This document shows, piece by piece, positions 16,697-24,970 of a DNA stretch of 64,000 nt. Under the pieces are notes generated by a model that saw only the letters and a program-made list of their open reading frames with translations, was not told where the DNA came from and made no database searches. Within the stretch, counting starts at the first letter, position 1. Each line of letters begins with the position of its first letter. Source of the DNA: Bacteroidales bacterium UBA3843 (GTDB lineage: Bacteria; Bacteroidota; Bacteroidia; Bacteroidales; Paludibacteraceae); the NCBI GenBank assembly GCA_002392745.1, contig DGHR01000003.1, positions 341,008-405,007 on the forward strand. The letters run 5' to 3'. The position numbers and the translations under genes were made by a program.

Positions 16697-18142
16697 TTAT
16701 GATAATTTTTCTTTTAATATATTACGATCTATCTTTTCGCTTTTATTAAGCGGAAAGGTGGGCTCAAATAGGATGCGTGTAGGTATCATATAATGTGGCA
16801 TCTTGGAACGGAGGTACTCGATGATAGATTTGGTATCCTCCGGCTGCGACTCCACAAACAGCGCTATCTCCGTCAGGTTCTGCGCATTCTGGAAAGCAAT
16901 CGCCACCACCCTACGTTCGTTCTTGTAGAACGTACGTGCATGGTGTTCAATCTCACCGAGTTCAACGCGGAAACCTTGTATCTTCGCTTGCTGGTCTATT
17001 CGCCCGGAATACATAATATTTCCACTCTCATGCCAATAACATAAATCCCCTGTATGATAATATCGTATTCCGTCACGTATGAAAAACGAAGAGGCGTTTT
17101 TAGGTTCATTCTTCCAATACCCCGGAGTGACTTGCTCCCCCGCTACACAAAGTTCACCTTTCTCTTGTCCCTCAACCAATGCTCCATCCTCGCGAATGAT
17201 GATTGCCTGTACATTAGCTAATGGTTTTCCTATAGAGATAATTCCATTGAGCGAGAGATTATGTTCGCCCCGTTTCAACTTATAATAAGTGCAATAGATT
17301 GTTGCTTCGGTAGGGCCATAGAAATCGTATATCTCTGTGTTCCTAGCGCAATTGAACCATGCTTCCATCAAATCCACTGGACATGCCTCAGCTGTGAGGA
17401 TACAGGCCTTCATAGACGATGCATCAAACTCGTCAAAATACGGGCGGAGATAGGTTAACATAGAGGGGGCCATTGCGCCAAAGGTGATATGCTGCTCTTG
17501 GATGAGGGATGCCGCATACAAATATTTAACCTGTCCATAAGGCACCGTATAGACACATGCTCCGCGAGTAAGTGCTACAAGGTAGGACTGGACGGATACG
17601 TCAAAGGTCAAATCAAAAACCTGCATGCATCGGTCATCAGGAGTGATATCGATTCCTGTGTGCCAGAACGAATCCATGAAAGCTGCGATATTGCGACGCG
17701 TAATCTGCACACCTTTAGGTACACCGGTAGAGCCGGAGGTAAAGAGGATGTATGCTAAACAATCATCCAATACCTTTGCCCAATTCTCTATATCCATTTC
17801 TACGAACGGAGCATCACATGCATCCAGCACATTAGAACACCCGACTTGGTTTTTGATAGACTCGATTCGGTCCTCCGGCCATGACGGATGCAACGGCACG
17901 TACGCCTTGCCTTCCATCCATAGAGCGAAGATTGATGCATAGGTATTCAAGTCATCGTGCAATGCCAAGCCCCATATCTGCTCATTCTTCTCTGCCCGAC
18001 GAATTACACCTCGAATAGCAGAGATGCGCTCTGCTAACTGACGATACGTATAATAGGTGCCATCTATATAGAAGGCATTACGTTCCAAATGATTCTGAAT
18101 AGTTTTAAGAATCGGAAATAGTATGTTAAAATCGAATTGCAT
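16697..18142 (-). CDS. Adenylate-forming ligase (amino-acid adenylation, DltA-like)
   Basis: A 481-aa ANL enzyme with core motifs in order: LFTSGSTGVPKG (A3), FDLTFDVSVQ (A4, with the Asp that binds the alpha-amino group in amino-acid-activating members), YDFYGPTEATIY (A5), YHTGD (A7), GRIDQQAKIQGFRVELGEIE (A8) and NKSEKIDRN with the A10 Lys. It activates a carboxylic acid, likely an amino acid, as the adenylate and loads ACP 1. The ATG at 18142 overlaps the upstream GT stop. There is no thioesterase or condensation domain. Confidence 0.85.
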   Translation of the reverse strand: MQFDFNILFPILKTIQNHLERNAFYIDGTYYTYRQLAERISAIRGVIRRAEKNEQIWGLALHDDLNTYASIFALWMEGKAYVPLHPSWPEDRIESIKNQVGCSNVLDACDAPFVEMDIENWAKVLDDCLAYILFTSGSTGVPKGVQITRRNIAAFMDSFWHTGIDITPDDRCMQVFDLTFDVSVQSYLVALTRGACVYTVPYGQVKYLYAASLIQEQHITFGAMAPSMLTYLRPYFDEFDASSMKACILTAEACPVDLMEAWFNCARNTEIYDFYGPTEATIYCTYYKLKRGEHNLSLNGIISIGKPLANVQAIIIREDGALVEGQEKGELCVAGEQVTPGYWKNEPKNASSFFIRDGIRYYHTGDLCYWHESGNIMYSGRIDQQAKIQGFRVELGEIEHHARTFYKNERRVVAIAFQNAQNLTEIALFVESQPEDTKSIIEYLRSKMPHYMIPTRILFEPTFPLNKSEKIDRNILKEKLS

Positions 18143-19053
18143 TATAGCCAATTTGGTTGTTTAATCATATGCGCAGTACGGCACATATCTATTTGAGTTT
18201 TATTAGCGACAAGTATATCACATCGGTGTGAATAATATTCATATGCTATCTTATCTCTACGAAACCATGAAAGCAAACGTTTCCACCTGAAATAGTGCAA
18301 CATAGAGGACAACGAGCGAGGATTATTTATATCTAATAGAGTATCAATATCATCATTCTTTGCTCTGTCTGCCAACTCTTTGCTATTTCCCAAACGATGT
18401 TTCGAATCGTGTACAATATGCGCGGCAGGAATAATGCCGATGGACATCTTGTGGTAATGTACTCTATGTATGTAATCGTCATCCTCTCCATAATGATAAA
18501 TCAACGGGCAGAAACCGCCTATTGTTTCCAACGTTTTACGGGGAAGAAGCCATGCTGCTGCATTGACGTAATTTGTGGTATAAATTTCTTTTAGATTTCC
18601 TGTATATGCATCGCTCAATAATTCATAATTTCTATTCCCATCATCGATTAAGAAGTTAAGATGTTGCTTATCTGCCGACATGTGCATTGGACTATATATA
18701 GCAAAATCAGGATATTTTTCTGCAACTTCTACCAATTTCATTATTGTATCAGGCTCTATCCATGCATCTTGATTGAGCAAAAACACATAGTCACAGCCAT
18801 TATCCAAAGCATAACGCATACCCAGGTTATTTGCTCGGCCGAAACCAAGATTCTCGCTTGTTTTAATCAGATGAACCTCAGGAAAATGTTCTTTGATATA
18901 CGTCGCGTCTTCATCTCCCGGAGTATTATCCACTGCTATTACTTGCAATGGAATGGTTGACTCACGCAATGAACCAAAGCACTTATCATACCAACGCTGA
19001 CCTTTATAGGTTACTATGATAACGAATATTTTATTTCTTTTGAAGTTATTCAT
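18142..19053 (-). CDS. Family 2 glycosyltransferase (WbbL/rhamnosyltransferase-like)
   Basis: A 303-aa protein with the pattern IFVIIVTYKGQRWYDKCFGS, VIAVDNTPGDED, NLGFGRANNLGMRYAL and VFLLNQDAWIEPDT (DxD equivalent), then HYGEDDDYIHRVHYH. This is the WbbL/GT2 rhamnosyl- or galactofuranosyltransferase pattern. The start overlaps the next upstream GT by 4 nt. It acts at the cytoplasmic membrane face on the lipid-linked glycan; the sugar is not predictable. Confidence 0.85.
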   Translation of the reverse strand: MNNFKRNKIFVIIVTYKGQRWYDKCFGSLRESTIPLQVIAVDNTPGDEDATYIKEHFPEVHLIKTSENLGFGRANNLGMRYALDNGCDYVFLLNQDAWIEPDTIMKLVEVAEKYPDFAIYSPMHMSADKQHLNFLIDDGNRNYELLSDAYTGNLKEIYTTNYVNAAAWLLPRKTLETIGGFCPLIYHYGEDDDYIHRVHYHKMSIGIIPAAHIVHDSKHRLGNSKELADRAKNDDIDTLLDINNPRSLSSMLHYFRWKRLLSWFRRDKIAYEYYSHRCDILVANKTQIDMCRTAHMIKQPNWL

Positions 19054-20009
19054 TTCAATATTAATTTATGCCATATAAATCCTGCAGTTTTACGAGCATC
19101 GGCCTTTACATATCGCCACATATATTTTCCATAACATTCCCAATAATCTTTTGCGGTTGCTATTTCTTGAAGCCATCCAAAACTGCTATGACGCATCTTA
19201 TCGCGTTTTTCTAACATAGAAATATGCATGCTTAGCAGGGGCGTCAGCTCAAATTTCCAATTCTTTATATGAGACATGCTTTTTGCCGGGTCATAAAAAT
19301 TCCAATCACTATACACATTCTCTATCTCCTGATCCGAACAAGATGAACCAATCTGCTGTCCCTCATGCTGTCTATATTCTATTAAAGGGACAGATATTAT
19401 CCCTAGTTTATTTTGTATAAGAGCTTTAACAGCAATATATTCATCGTGAAGAATTTGTCCCCAATCATCCTCCAATAGTGGAATTTCTGCGCGACGGAAA
19501 GCCATTGTTGCCCCTGTTGCTCTGTTGGCCATCATAAATACTTCCAAACCGTGTCCATCAAGAAACATCTGTCGTTGATATTGTCGAAAACCTACTCCTT
19601 GAAATTGCGTTCGTCTTCCTATCTGTTTTCCATCAGCATTTATCAAATATGCATCTGTAAATACGACAGATTTACCCGGATTGAATTTAAACCATTCCAT
19701 TATCCTCTCTACCTTGTTCGGCATCCACACATCATCTTGGTCAGACAAAAATACATAATCGCCAGTACATAATTCTATGGCTTGTTTAAAATTTCTTTTT
19801 ACACCAATAGTATTCTTATTAATGTGTACATGAACAAGGATTGGTGTCGTACTTGCGATAGTTCGTATAATTTTGACTGTATTATCACTTGATCCGTCAT
19901 CACATATGATAATTTCATCAACTGCCATCGATTGTTGCAGAATCGAATGAAGCTGTTCACGGATATATTGAGCCCCGTTGTATGTACATAAAGCTACTGA
20001 TAATCTCAT
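19050..20009 (-). CDS. Family 2 glycosyltransferase
   Basis: A 319-aa GT-A enzyme with RLSVALCTYNGAQYIREQLH, EIIICDDGSSDNT, YVFLSDQDDVWMPNK (DxD-type SDQDD) and HDEYIAVKAL. This motif set is common in rhamnosyl- and other O-antigen transferases. It lies between an aminotransferase and another GT2 with near-zero spacing, so it is cotranscribed. Confidence 0.85.
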   Translation of the reverse strand: MRLSVALCTYNGAQYIREQLHSILQQSMAVDEIIICDDGSSDNTVKIIRTIASTTPILVHVHINKNTIGVKRNFKQAIELCTGDYVFLSDQDDVWMPNKVERIMEWFKFNPGKSVVFTDAYLINADGKQIGRRTQFQGVGFRQYQRQMFLDGHGLEVFMMANRATGATMAFRRAEIPLLEDDWGQILHDEYIAVKALIQNKLGIISVPLIEYRQHEGQQIGSSCSDQEIENVYSDWNFYDPAKSMSHIKNWKFELTPLLSMHISMLEKRDKMRHSSFGWLQEIATAKDYWECYGKYMWRYVKADARKTAGFIWHKLILK

Positions 20010-20015
20010 TTCTTC

Positions 20016-21203
20016 TTAACCTTTGAGTTGCGTTAATGCTTTTTTTATACGTTTTAAGGCTTCTATGATATTCTTTTCGCCGGTGGCATACGATAGCCGT
20101 ATACATCTGTCCTCGCCATAGGCAGACCCTGCTACACAGGCCACGTGCGCCTGGTCCAGCAGATATTCAGCCATGTCATCCGAAGTGGTGATGGTTTTGT
20201 TTCCAAAGCGTTTGCCATAATAAGACGAGACATCCGGGAATACATAGAAAGCACCTTGCGGAACAGTATACGTAATTTCCGGAATCTCATCCATGAGCGA
20301 CATAATGAGTGCGCGGCGTTGCTCATACGTCTTTCGCATCTGCTCTACGCAGTCCTGCGAGCCGGTTAAAGCAGCCTCAGCCGCTTTTTGCGCCACCATG
20401 CATGCGCAAGTCAGATATTGTCCTTGCAGTATGGCGCATGCCTTCACAATCTCGCGGTTATGACACGCCATCCACCCTATCCTATAGCCGGTCATCGCAT
20501 AGGCTTTGCTTACGCCGTTAATGCAGGCCACTTGATTTTGAATTTCTGTAAATGAGGCAAGAGTACTCGGTTTATAATCTCCATAGCAAATAGCGCTGTA
20601 CACCTCATCGGAAAGGATAAAGATATCCGGATGCTGAATAAGCACTTCTGCCAATTGCGTCAGTTCATCTTGGGTATAAACAGAGCCGGTAGGATTGTTC
20701 GGCGAGCAAAGGATTAGCAGTTTGGTTCTATTCGTAATAGCAGCCTGCAACTGTTCGGCTGTCAGTTTATAATCGGTATCTGCCGATGTGCGGACAAACA
20801 CATTCGTGCCTCCCGCCATCTTCACCATCTCGCTATAGCTAACCCAACAAGGCGTAGGTATAACCACCTCGTCGCCTTCGTCCACCAGCGACAGAACGGC
20901 ATTGCAGATAGCCTGTTTGGCGCCCACGGAAACGATGATTTCGTCCGCGGAATAAGCCGGCATGTGTGCGCTGATAGCCTCACGCAAAGAGAGCAGTCCT
21001 TTCACGGGACCGTAATGGGAATAGTTATCCGCGATAGCCTGCTGCGCCGCCTGTTTGATATGCTCCGGAGTATTGAAATCCGGTTCACCCAGCGTCATGC
21101 CAATCACGTCTATTCCCTGCCGGCGCAGCTGCTCCACGCGCTGCGCCATCGCAAGGCTTTGCGATTCCGCCAAGTAGGCTATGTGTTTGGAGAGGAAGGA
21201 CAT
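20016..21203 (-). CDS. Pyridoxal-phosphate aminotransferase (aspartate aminotransferase-like, class I)
   Basis: A 395-aa fold-type I enzyme. GEPDFNTPEHIK, SVGAKQAICNAVLSL (phosphate loop), LILCSPNNPTGSVY, ILSDEVYSAICY and the PLP lysine in NGVSKAYAMTGYRIGWM match AspB/AAT-Ib enzymes, with the substrate Arg in IRLSYATG. It moves an amino group between aspartate or a related amino acid and 2-oxoglutarate. It opens the gene run leading to the ligase module, so it could supply the amino acid that is activated there, or simply be housekeeping. Confidence 0.85.
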   Translation of the reverse strand: MSFLSKHIAYLAESQSLAMAQRVEQLRRQGIDVIGMTLGEPDFNTPEHIKQAAQQAIADNYSHYGPVKGLLSLREAISAHMPAYSADEIIVSVGAKQAICNAVLSLVDEGDEVVIPTPCWVSYSEMVKMAGGTNVFVRTSADTDYKLTAEQLQAAITNRTKLLILCSPNNPTGSVYTQDELTQLAEVLIQHPDIFILSDEVYSAICYGDYKPSTLASFTEIQNQVACINGVSKAYAMTGYRIGWMACHNREIVKACAILQGQYLTCACMVAQKAAEAALTGSQDCVEQMRKTYEQRRALIMSLMDEIPEITYTVPQGAFYVFPDVSSYYGKRFGNKTITTSDDMAEYLLDQAHVACVAGSAYGEDRCIRLSYATGEKNIIEALKRIKKALTQLKG

Positions 21204-21210
21204 GGGGGTT

Positions 21211-21273
21211 AAAATTGTAAATTGAAGATTGGAGATTGTAAATTGAAGATTGTAAATTGGAGATTGGAGTTTA
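21211..21273. repeat. ATTGGAGATTG / AAATTGAAG micro-repeat tract
   Basis: About six alternating copies of AAATTGAAGATT and GGAGATTGTAA words lie between the aminotransferase start and the S23-like gene. The same words occur in frame at 5906-5940. Confidence 0.65.
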
Positions 21274-21280
21274 TTGGGGT

Positions 21281-21634
21281 TTATTGATGTGATTTAGCAG
21301 TTTTTATACTCGCGGTAATGAGACTATATAATTCATTAACGTCATTCAACAAATCATCATATTGACTTTGTGATATAAGTTCTGAGCCATATAGTACTTT
21401 TAACCAATATATAGTTTCATTTGCCTCTTTGAGAGCAATGTGCAGTTTATGTATAAAATCCGCTTTGCTTTCTGCATCGCATGCTTCAGAGTAATTAGCA
21501 CCGATAGACGTACCGCTACGCTGAATTTGATCAGAGTTATTATATTCATGCTGTTTCTCGCGGAGATATTTACGGAGTTTATTAATCTTAACAGAGAAGG
21601 CAATACATTTTTCTATAAATTCGTTTTGACTCAT
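21281..21634 (-). CDS. Four-helix-bundle protein (S23/IVS family)
   Basis: 117 aa. FIEKCIAFSVKINKLRKYL, QIQRSGTSIGANYSEACDAE, FIHKLHIALKEANETIYWLK and ITASIKTAKS are the four helices and the characteristic RSGTSIGANYSEA turn of the family. It is about 55% identical by eye to the S23-like protein at 23229-23597 and more distant from that at 6512-6886. Function is unknown; the family is found as solitary genes near repeats. It lies between the aminotransferase and a truncated GNAT remnant. Confidence 0.85.
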   Translation of the reverse strand: MSQNEFIEKCIAFSVKINKLRKYLREKQHEYNNSDQIQRSGTSIGANYSEACDAESKADFIHKLHIALKEANETIYWLKVLYGSELISQSQYDDLLNDVNELYSLITASIKTAKSHQ

Positions 21635-21688
21635 TTTGTCTAATTACATTACTGCTTTAAATGGCTTTAATTATGATTTAATCATTTA

Positions 21689-21781
21689 CTATTCTGTTTC
21701 TGCATTTTCTTCACGCACAAATCGCACGTGCAGACCATATCTGTCTAATTCAAAATTGGAAGGGAGGGTTTTCATTTGCAT
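21689..21781 (-). pseudogene. N-terminal remnant of a GNAT acetyltransferase
   Basis: A 30-codon frame ending in a stop reads NFELDRYGLHVRFVREENAE, like the first strand of Bacteroidota GNAT enzymes whose proteins start with a Tyr-Gly-Leu-x-Val-Arg-x-Val pattern. The rest of the domain is missing. Probably the stub of a gene cut by rearrangement. Confidence 0.5.
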
Positions 21782-22032
21782 ATTGCTAATTGATTAATGG
21801 TGACACAATTTTATTGATAATTGCTAAATGGTGACGCGGCATAGCCGCTTAATGGTGCGAACCAGTCCTTCATTCATTTCTCATCTCTCCGCACGCATTG
21901 CATCCGCAACAGTCTATTTTATTCGTTATGTTTAGCATTTTATTTTCCATTTTCCTGCCAATACCGAGGCGCCATGGAGGCAATCCCGAAGTATTCTACT
22001 CTCCAAGCATTCCGCGCAGCGCATCCTATTGA
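21782..22032. other. Intergenic stretch with hairpin repeat and possible gene remnant
   Basis: Holds hairpin copy 1 (21827-21857). After the RhuM stop, a minus-strand run also reads EYFGIASMAPRYWQENGK before a stop (about 21935-22025), which looks like the tail of an otherwise missing protein. I see no complete gene here. Confidence 0.4.
21827..21857. repeat. AATGGTG-flanked mini-hairpin, copy 1
   Basis: AATGGTGA, then GCGGC-ATA-GCCGC, then TTAATGGTG. The stem is perfect. It lies 3' of the RhuM gene and pairs with copy 2 on the other side. Confidence 0.7.
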
Positions 22033-23073
22033 CTATTTTAACTTTTTCGTTTTGGACTCCAATGATTTTATCGTTTTCAAGTAAGCTTCTTCAACCGGCG
22101 AAAGCGTGTTATTCTGCCATTTACGATATTCCTCCGTGGCTTTGTCTATCGCTTGCTGATGGCTAACTTGCCCTGCATTGTCAAGCAACTTTTGCCCCGT
22201 AGATGACAGAATCGAGTCTAATTGCTGAATATAATCGCTCATGTACATGGGCACATGCCGCATCGCTTGGATCTCCGCGAAGTCAAAATATCCGGAAACA
22301 AGATTATTCAGCACTTTCAGTTCATCGGTCGATAGATAATTCTTAGCGATGAAGGCCTCCTTGAGTGTCGGCCAATCGCCTTTGAAATTCGTCATTCCCA
22401 TGAAGGGCTGTTCACAGTCCGCACGCTGATAAATCACTTCGGCTGCCGTATGCCCATGCGCCGCAAAATGCAGTTTGTTTTGCACAATCTTGAAGAACTC
22501 AATCGACAACTCGCTCTTAGGATTATAATCCACAGAAGTAGCGTACAAATCAAGCACCTGACGATATAACACTTTCTCCGACGAACGGATATCGCGAATA
22601 CGATCAAGTAGTTCCTTCCAATAGTTTCCTCCTCCTAATTTCTTCAACCGATCGTCATCCATTGTAAAGCCCTTCACGATATATTCGTTAAGCCGTTTGG
22701 TCGCCCATTGACGGAAACGTGTGGCGACTACAGAACGAATACGATAACCAAGCGAAATAATCATATCGAGGTTGTAGAATATAACCTCATGCGATTGGGT
22801 TTTCCCTTCTATAGCACCATGTTGAGTGGTTGTTCGGAATTTCCGAACTACCAGTTCCGACTCCAGTTCTCCGTCTTCAAAGATGTGTTTGATATGTTCA
22901 CTGACGTTCGATTTACTTGTCTGATATAACTCACACAATTGTTGTTGTGTCAGCCAGACTGTCTCTTGCTCCATTCGAACATCAATATGCGTCATTCCAT
23001 CCTCACTTTGATAGATAAGGATATCACCGTTGTTCGGATTGTTGGGTTCTATATTTTCTATATTTTTGTTCAT
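22033..23073 (-). CDS. rhuM: RhuM family protein
   Basis: A 346-aa protein. ILIYQSEDGMTHIDVRMEQE, TVWLTQQQLCELYQTSKSNV (about residues 38-57, helix-turn-helix-like), SEHIKHIFEDGELE, YNLDMIISLGYRIRSVVATR and FRQWATKRLNEYIVKGF match the RhuM virulence-associated family. Its molecular role is unsettled; members often lie in genomic islands and near Fic/Doc-type or restriction genes, and an N-terminal DNA-binding function is plausible. It is flanked by mini-hairpin copies 1 and 2 and looks like an inserted cassette within the polysaccharide cluster. Confidence 0.85.
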   Translation of the reverse strand: MNKNIENIEPNNPNNGDILIYQSEDGMTHIDVRMEQETVWLTQQQLCELYQTSKSNVSEHIKHIFEDGELESELVVRKFRTTTQHGAIEGKTQSHEVIFYNLDMIISLGYRIRSVVATRFRQWATKRLNEYIVKGFTMDDDRLKKLGGGNYWKELLDRIRDIRSSEKVLYRQVLDLYATSVDYNPKSELSIEFFKIVQNKLHFAAHGHTAAEVIYQRADCEQPFMGMTNFKGDWPTLKEAFIAKNYLSTDELKVLNNLVSGYFDFAEIQAMRHVPMYMSDYIQQLDSILSSTGQKLLDNAGQVSHQQAIDKATEEYRKWQNNTLSPVEEAYLKTIKSLESKTKKLK

Positions 23074-23108
23074 TGATTTTTAACATTTTTCTATATTGCT
23101 AATTGATT

Positions 23109-23137
23109 AATGGTGAGCGCGCTTCGCGCTAATGGTG
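23109..23137. repeat. AATGGTG-flanked mini-hairpin, copy 2
   Basis: AATGGTGA, then GCGCGC-TTC-GCGC, then TAATGGTG. It lies upstream of RhuM. The lead TATTGCTAATTGATT is shared with copies 1 and 3. Confidence 0.7.
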
Positions 23138-23157
23138 AATTCTATTGCTTATTGATT

Positions 23158-23188
23158 AATGGTGACGCGGCAAGGTCGCTTAATGGTG
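23158..23188. repeat. AATGGTG-flanked mini-hairpin, copy 3
   Basis: AATGGTGA, then GCGGC-AAG-GTCGC (one wobble), then TTAATGGTG. It lies 3' of the S23-like gene at 23229-23597. Confidence 0.7.
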
Positions 23189-23228
23189 GAGACTATTTGC
23201 ACCATTTTTCACCATTCGCACCATTTTA

Positions 23229-23597
23229 TCATTTCTTAAGTCGTTTCTTGACAGTAATGATGCTTGCTGTAAGCATGCGCATTATTTCTTCTGCATCAGC
23301 ATACAGGCTATTAAAGAGTTTTTCATCAATATAATCTGTAGCCTTGAGAAGTTCAAGCCAATAAAGCGTTTCGTTGCATTCCTTCTGTGCGATAGCCAAC
23401 TTGTGCACAAAATCCACCTCGCTTTCAGCCGCAATTGCTTCACGGTGGTTTGCGCCAATGGCTGTGCCGGAACGCTGAATCTGATCGGCTATGTTATACT
23501 CATGCTTCTGCTCATTGAGATAGTTTTTAAGTTTAACAATCCGAACCGCAAAAGCCATGAACTTTTCCTTGTATATTTGATCTTTTTTGTTTGTCAT
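23229..23597 (-). CDS. Four-helix-bundle protein (S23/IVS family)
   Basis: 122 aa from the ATG at 23597; the longer TTG start would lie inside a repeat. FMAFAVRIVKLKNYLNEQKH, QIQRSGTAIGANHREAIAAE, FVHKLAIAQKECNETLYWLE and MLTASIITVKKRLKK match the S23/IVS fold. It is a close paralogue of the gene at 21281-21634. Mini-hairpin copies 3 and 4 flank it, so it has the same cassette look as RhuM beside it. Confidence 0.85.
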   Translation of the reverse strand: MTNKKDQIYKEKFMAFAVRIVKLKNYLNEQKHEYNIADQIQRSGTAIGANHREAIAAESEVDFVHKLAIAQKECNETLYWLELLKATDYIDEKLFNSLYADAEEIMRMLTASIITVKKRLKK

Positions 23598-23599
23598 TT

Positions 23600-23632
23600 C
23601 ACCATTTAGCAAACTCCGTTTGCGTCACCATT
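23600..23632. repeat. AATGGTG-flanked mini-hairpin, copy 4 (inverted)
   Basis: Read on the minus strand: AATGGTGACGCAAAC, GGA, then GTTTGC and TAAATGGTG. The stem sequence (GCAAAC/GTTTGC) differs from the other copies but pairs perfectly. It sits just upstream of the S23-like gene. Confidence 0.65.
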
Positions 23633-23672
23633 CCATCATTAAACTATTCTTCTCCCGCTTACTGGTCGGTGG

Positions 23673-24926
23673 TTACTTATTCGCTTTCATCAGTCGTTTT
23701 GTTTCGCGCATTTCTTTTTGCAGCAGTTCCATGCGCTCCTTCAGTTGCTCTTGTGTTGGAAGCATGTCCTTGATGCGGACGTTGTTATATGTTGCCACTC
23801 CCATTGGAGTACTGATGCCACGGAAAGACCATTGTACGTCTGCCTTGTTCATATCCGAACAGATAAGCAAGCCTATTGTTGGGTTATCGTCCTCTGCCTT
23901 TAGCAAGTCGTCCACTGCATTGACATAGAAATTCAGTTTGCCGGCAAACTCCGGTTCAAAAGCTTTCGCTTTCAGTTCGCACACCACATAGCAGCGCAAA
24001 CGGATATGATAAAACAACAGATCTATCTTACGTGTTGTATCTCCGGCTATCAGTTCCTTCTGTCTTCCTACAAACGCGAAGCCGGTCCCGAGTTCCAGCA
24101 ACAAGTCTGTTACACTTTTACTCAACGCTTCTTCTAACTCCTGCTCGTCATAAATCTCATGATTAACCGTCGCAAAGCCAAAATCATAATTCTCCTTGAG
24201 CACCTCTTGAACCAGTTTACTTTGCAATGCGGGCATGTGCTCAGCAAAATTATTGAGAATCTTCCCTTGGTGTTCGTACAAGTTCGCTTTGATGCAGTTC
24301 ACCAGTGCCGCACGACTCATACCCTGCTCTATCGTTTTTCCTATATAGAACAACGCTTCATCAACTGATTTGCATTTTGAGATAATCTCCACATGGTGTC
24401 TCCAAGGAACTAATGCAAACGGAGCAGGAAATTCTCTACCAGTTTGGTAGAGTTTTTGAGTTTGCTCATTTCCTGTATATTTTAATTCTTTAACAGGTTG
24501 TAATAGTTTTCCATCACCAAATTCTCTACCAAGTTGGTAGAGTTTTTCGATAGTTTCTGCAGATGAATAAAATAGATACCATTTCTTCATGAACCAAAGG
24601 TTCTTAGCAGAGAACCCATCTGCATTCGAAAACTCGCGCTGGAGATCAAGGCTCACTTGCTCCACCACTCCTGCGCCCCAGCGCTCTTCGGCTTTCTTCT
24701 GCACCAAATCGCGTCCCAACTCCCAATTGAAGAGCAACTTCTCTGCATTCACACGCACAGAAGCCTTCACTTGCGCAGAACGATACCGATGCTTTAACTC
24801 GGCAATCCATTCCGCGTAGTCTCCATCAATACGTATGTCGTGGGATTTCACGATTCGCGGTTGGTTTGATATTTCGTTTTCTTCTCTCATTTCTAATTGT
24901 TTGTCTCTCGGTTGTGAGTCGGTCAT
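23673..24926 (-). CDS. YhcG/DUF1016 family PDDEXK nuclease
   Basis: 417 aa. The N-terminal DUF1016 domain has YAEWIAELKHRYRSAQVKAS, NWELGRDLVQKKAEERWGAG and FSNADGFSAKNLWFMKKWY. The C-terminal PD-(D/E)xK nuclease has GTGFAFVGRQKE, the acidic KIDLLFYHIRLRCYVVCELK (Asp…Glu-x-Lys) and GKLNFYVNAVDD. A probable DNA endonuclease, common in accessory regions. At about residues 130-170 two hairpin-encoded copies of LYQ(L/T)GREF interrupt the linker. It lies with RhuM and S23 genes in the insert at 21-25.5 kb. Confidence 0.85.
   Translation of the reverse strand: MTDSQPRDKQLEMREENEISNQPRIVKSHDIRIDGDYAEWIAELKHRYRSAQVKASVRVNAEKLLFNWELGRDLVQKKAEERWGAGVVEQVSLDLQREFSNADGFSAKNLWFMKKWYLFYSSAETIEKLYQLGREFGDGKLLQPVKELKYTGNEQTQKLYQTGREFPAPFALVPWRHHVEIISKCKSVDEALFYIGKTIEQGMSRAALVNCIKANLYEHQGKILNNFAEHMPALQSKLVQEVLKENYDFGFATVNHEIYDEQELEEALSKSVTDLLLELGTGFAFVGRQKELIAGDTTRKIDLLFYHIRLRCYVVCELKAKAFEPEFAGKLNFYVNAVDDLLKAEDDNPTIGLLICSDMNKADVQWSFRGISTPMGVATYNNVRIKDMLPTQEQLKERMELLQKEMRETKRLMKANK
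24434..24452. repeat. In-frame palindrome in the YhcG gene, copy 1
   Basis: CTCTACC-AGTTT-GGTAGAG is a perfect 7-bp stem and encodes KLYQTGREF with its flanks. Copy 2 is 90 bp away. Confidence 0.65.
24524..24542. repeat. In-frame palindrome in the YhcG gene, copy 2
   Basis: CTCTACC-AAGTT-GGTAGAG, the same stem as copy 1 with a different loop; it encodes KLYQLGREF. Confidence 0.65.
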
Positions 24927-24970
24927 CTCCCGCTCATCGGTCGTACTTTGAACATCAGACTAATCTATAT

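Noticed and set aside
20016..21203. Sugar-nucleotide aminotransferase
   Set aside because: Motifs match aspartate-type class I enzymes, not the DegT/DnrJ/EryC1 sugar aminotransferases.
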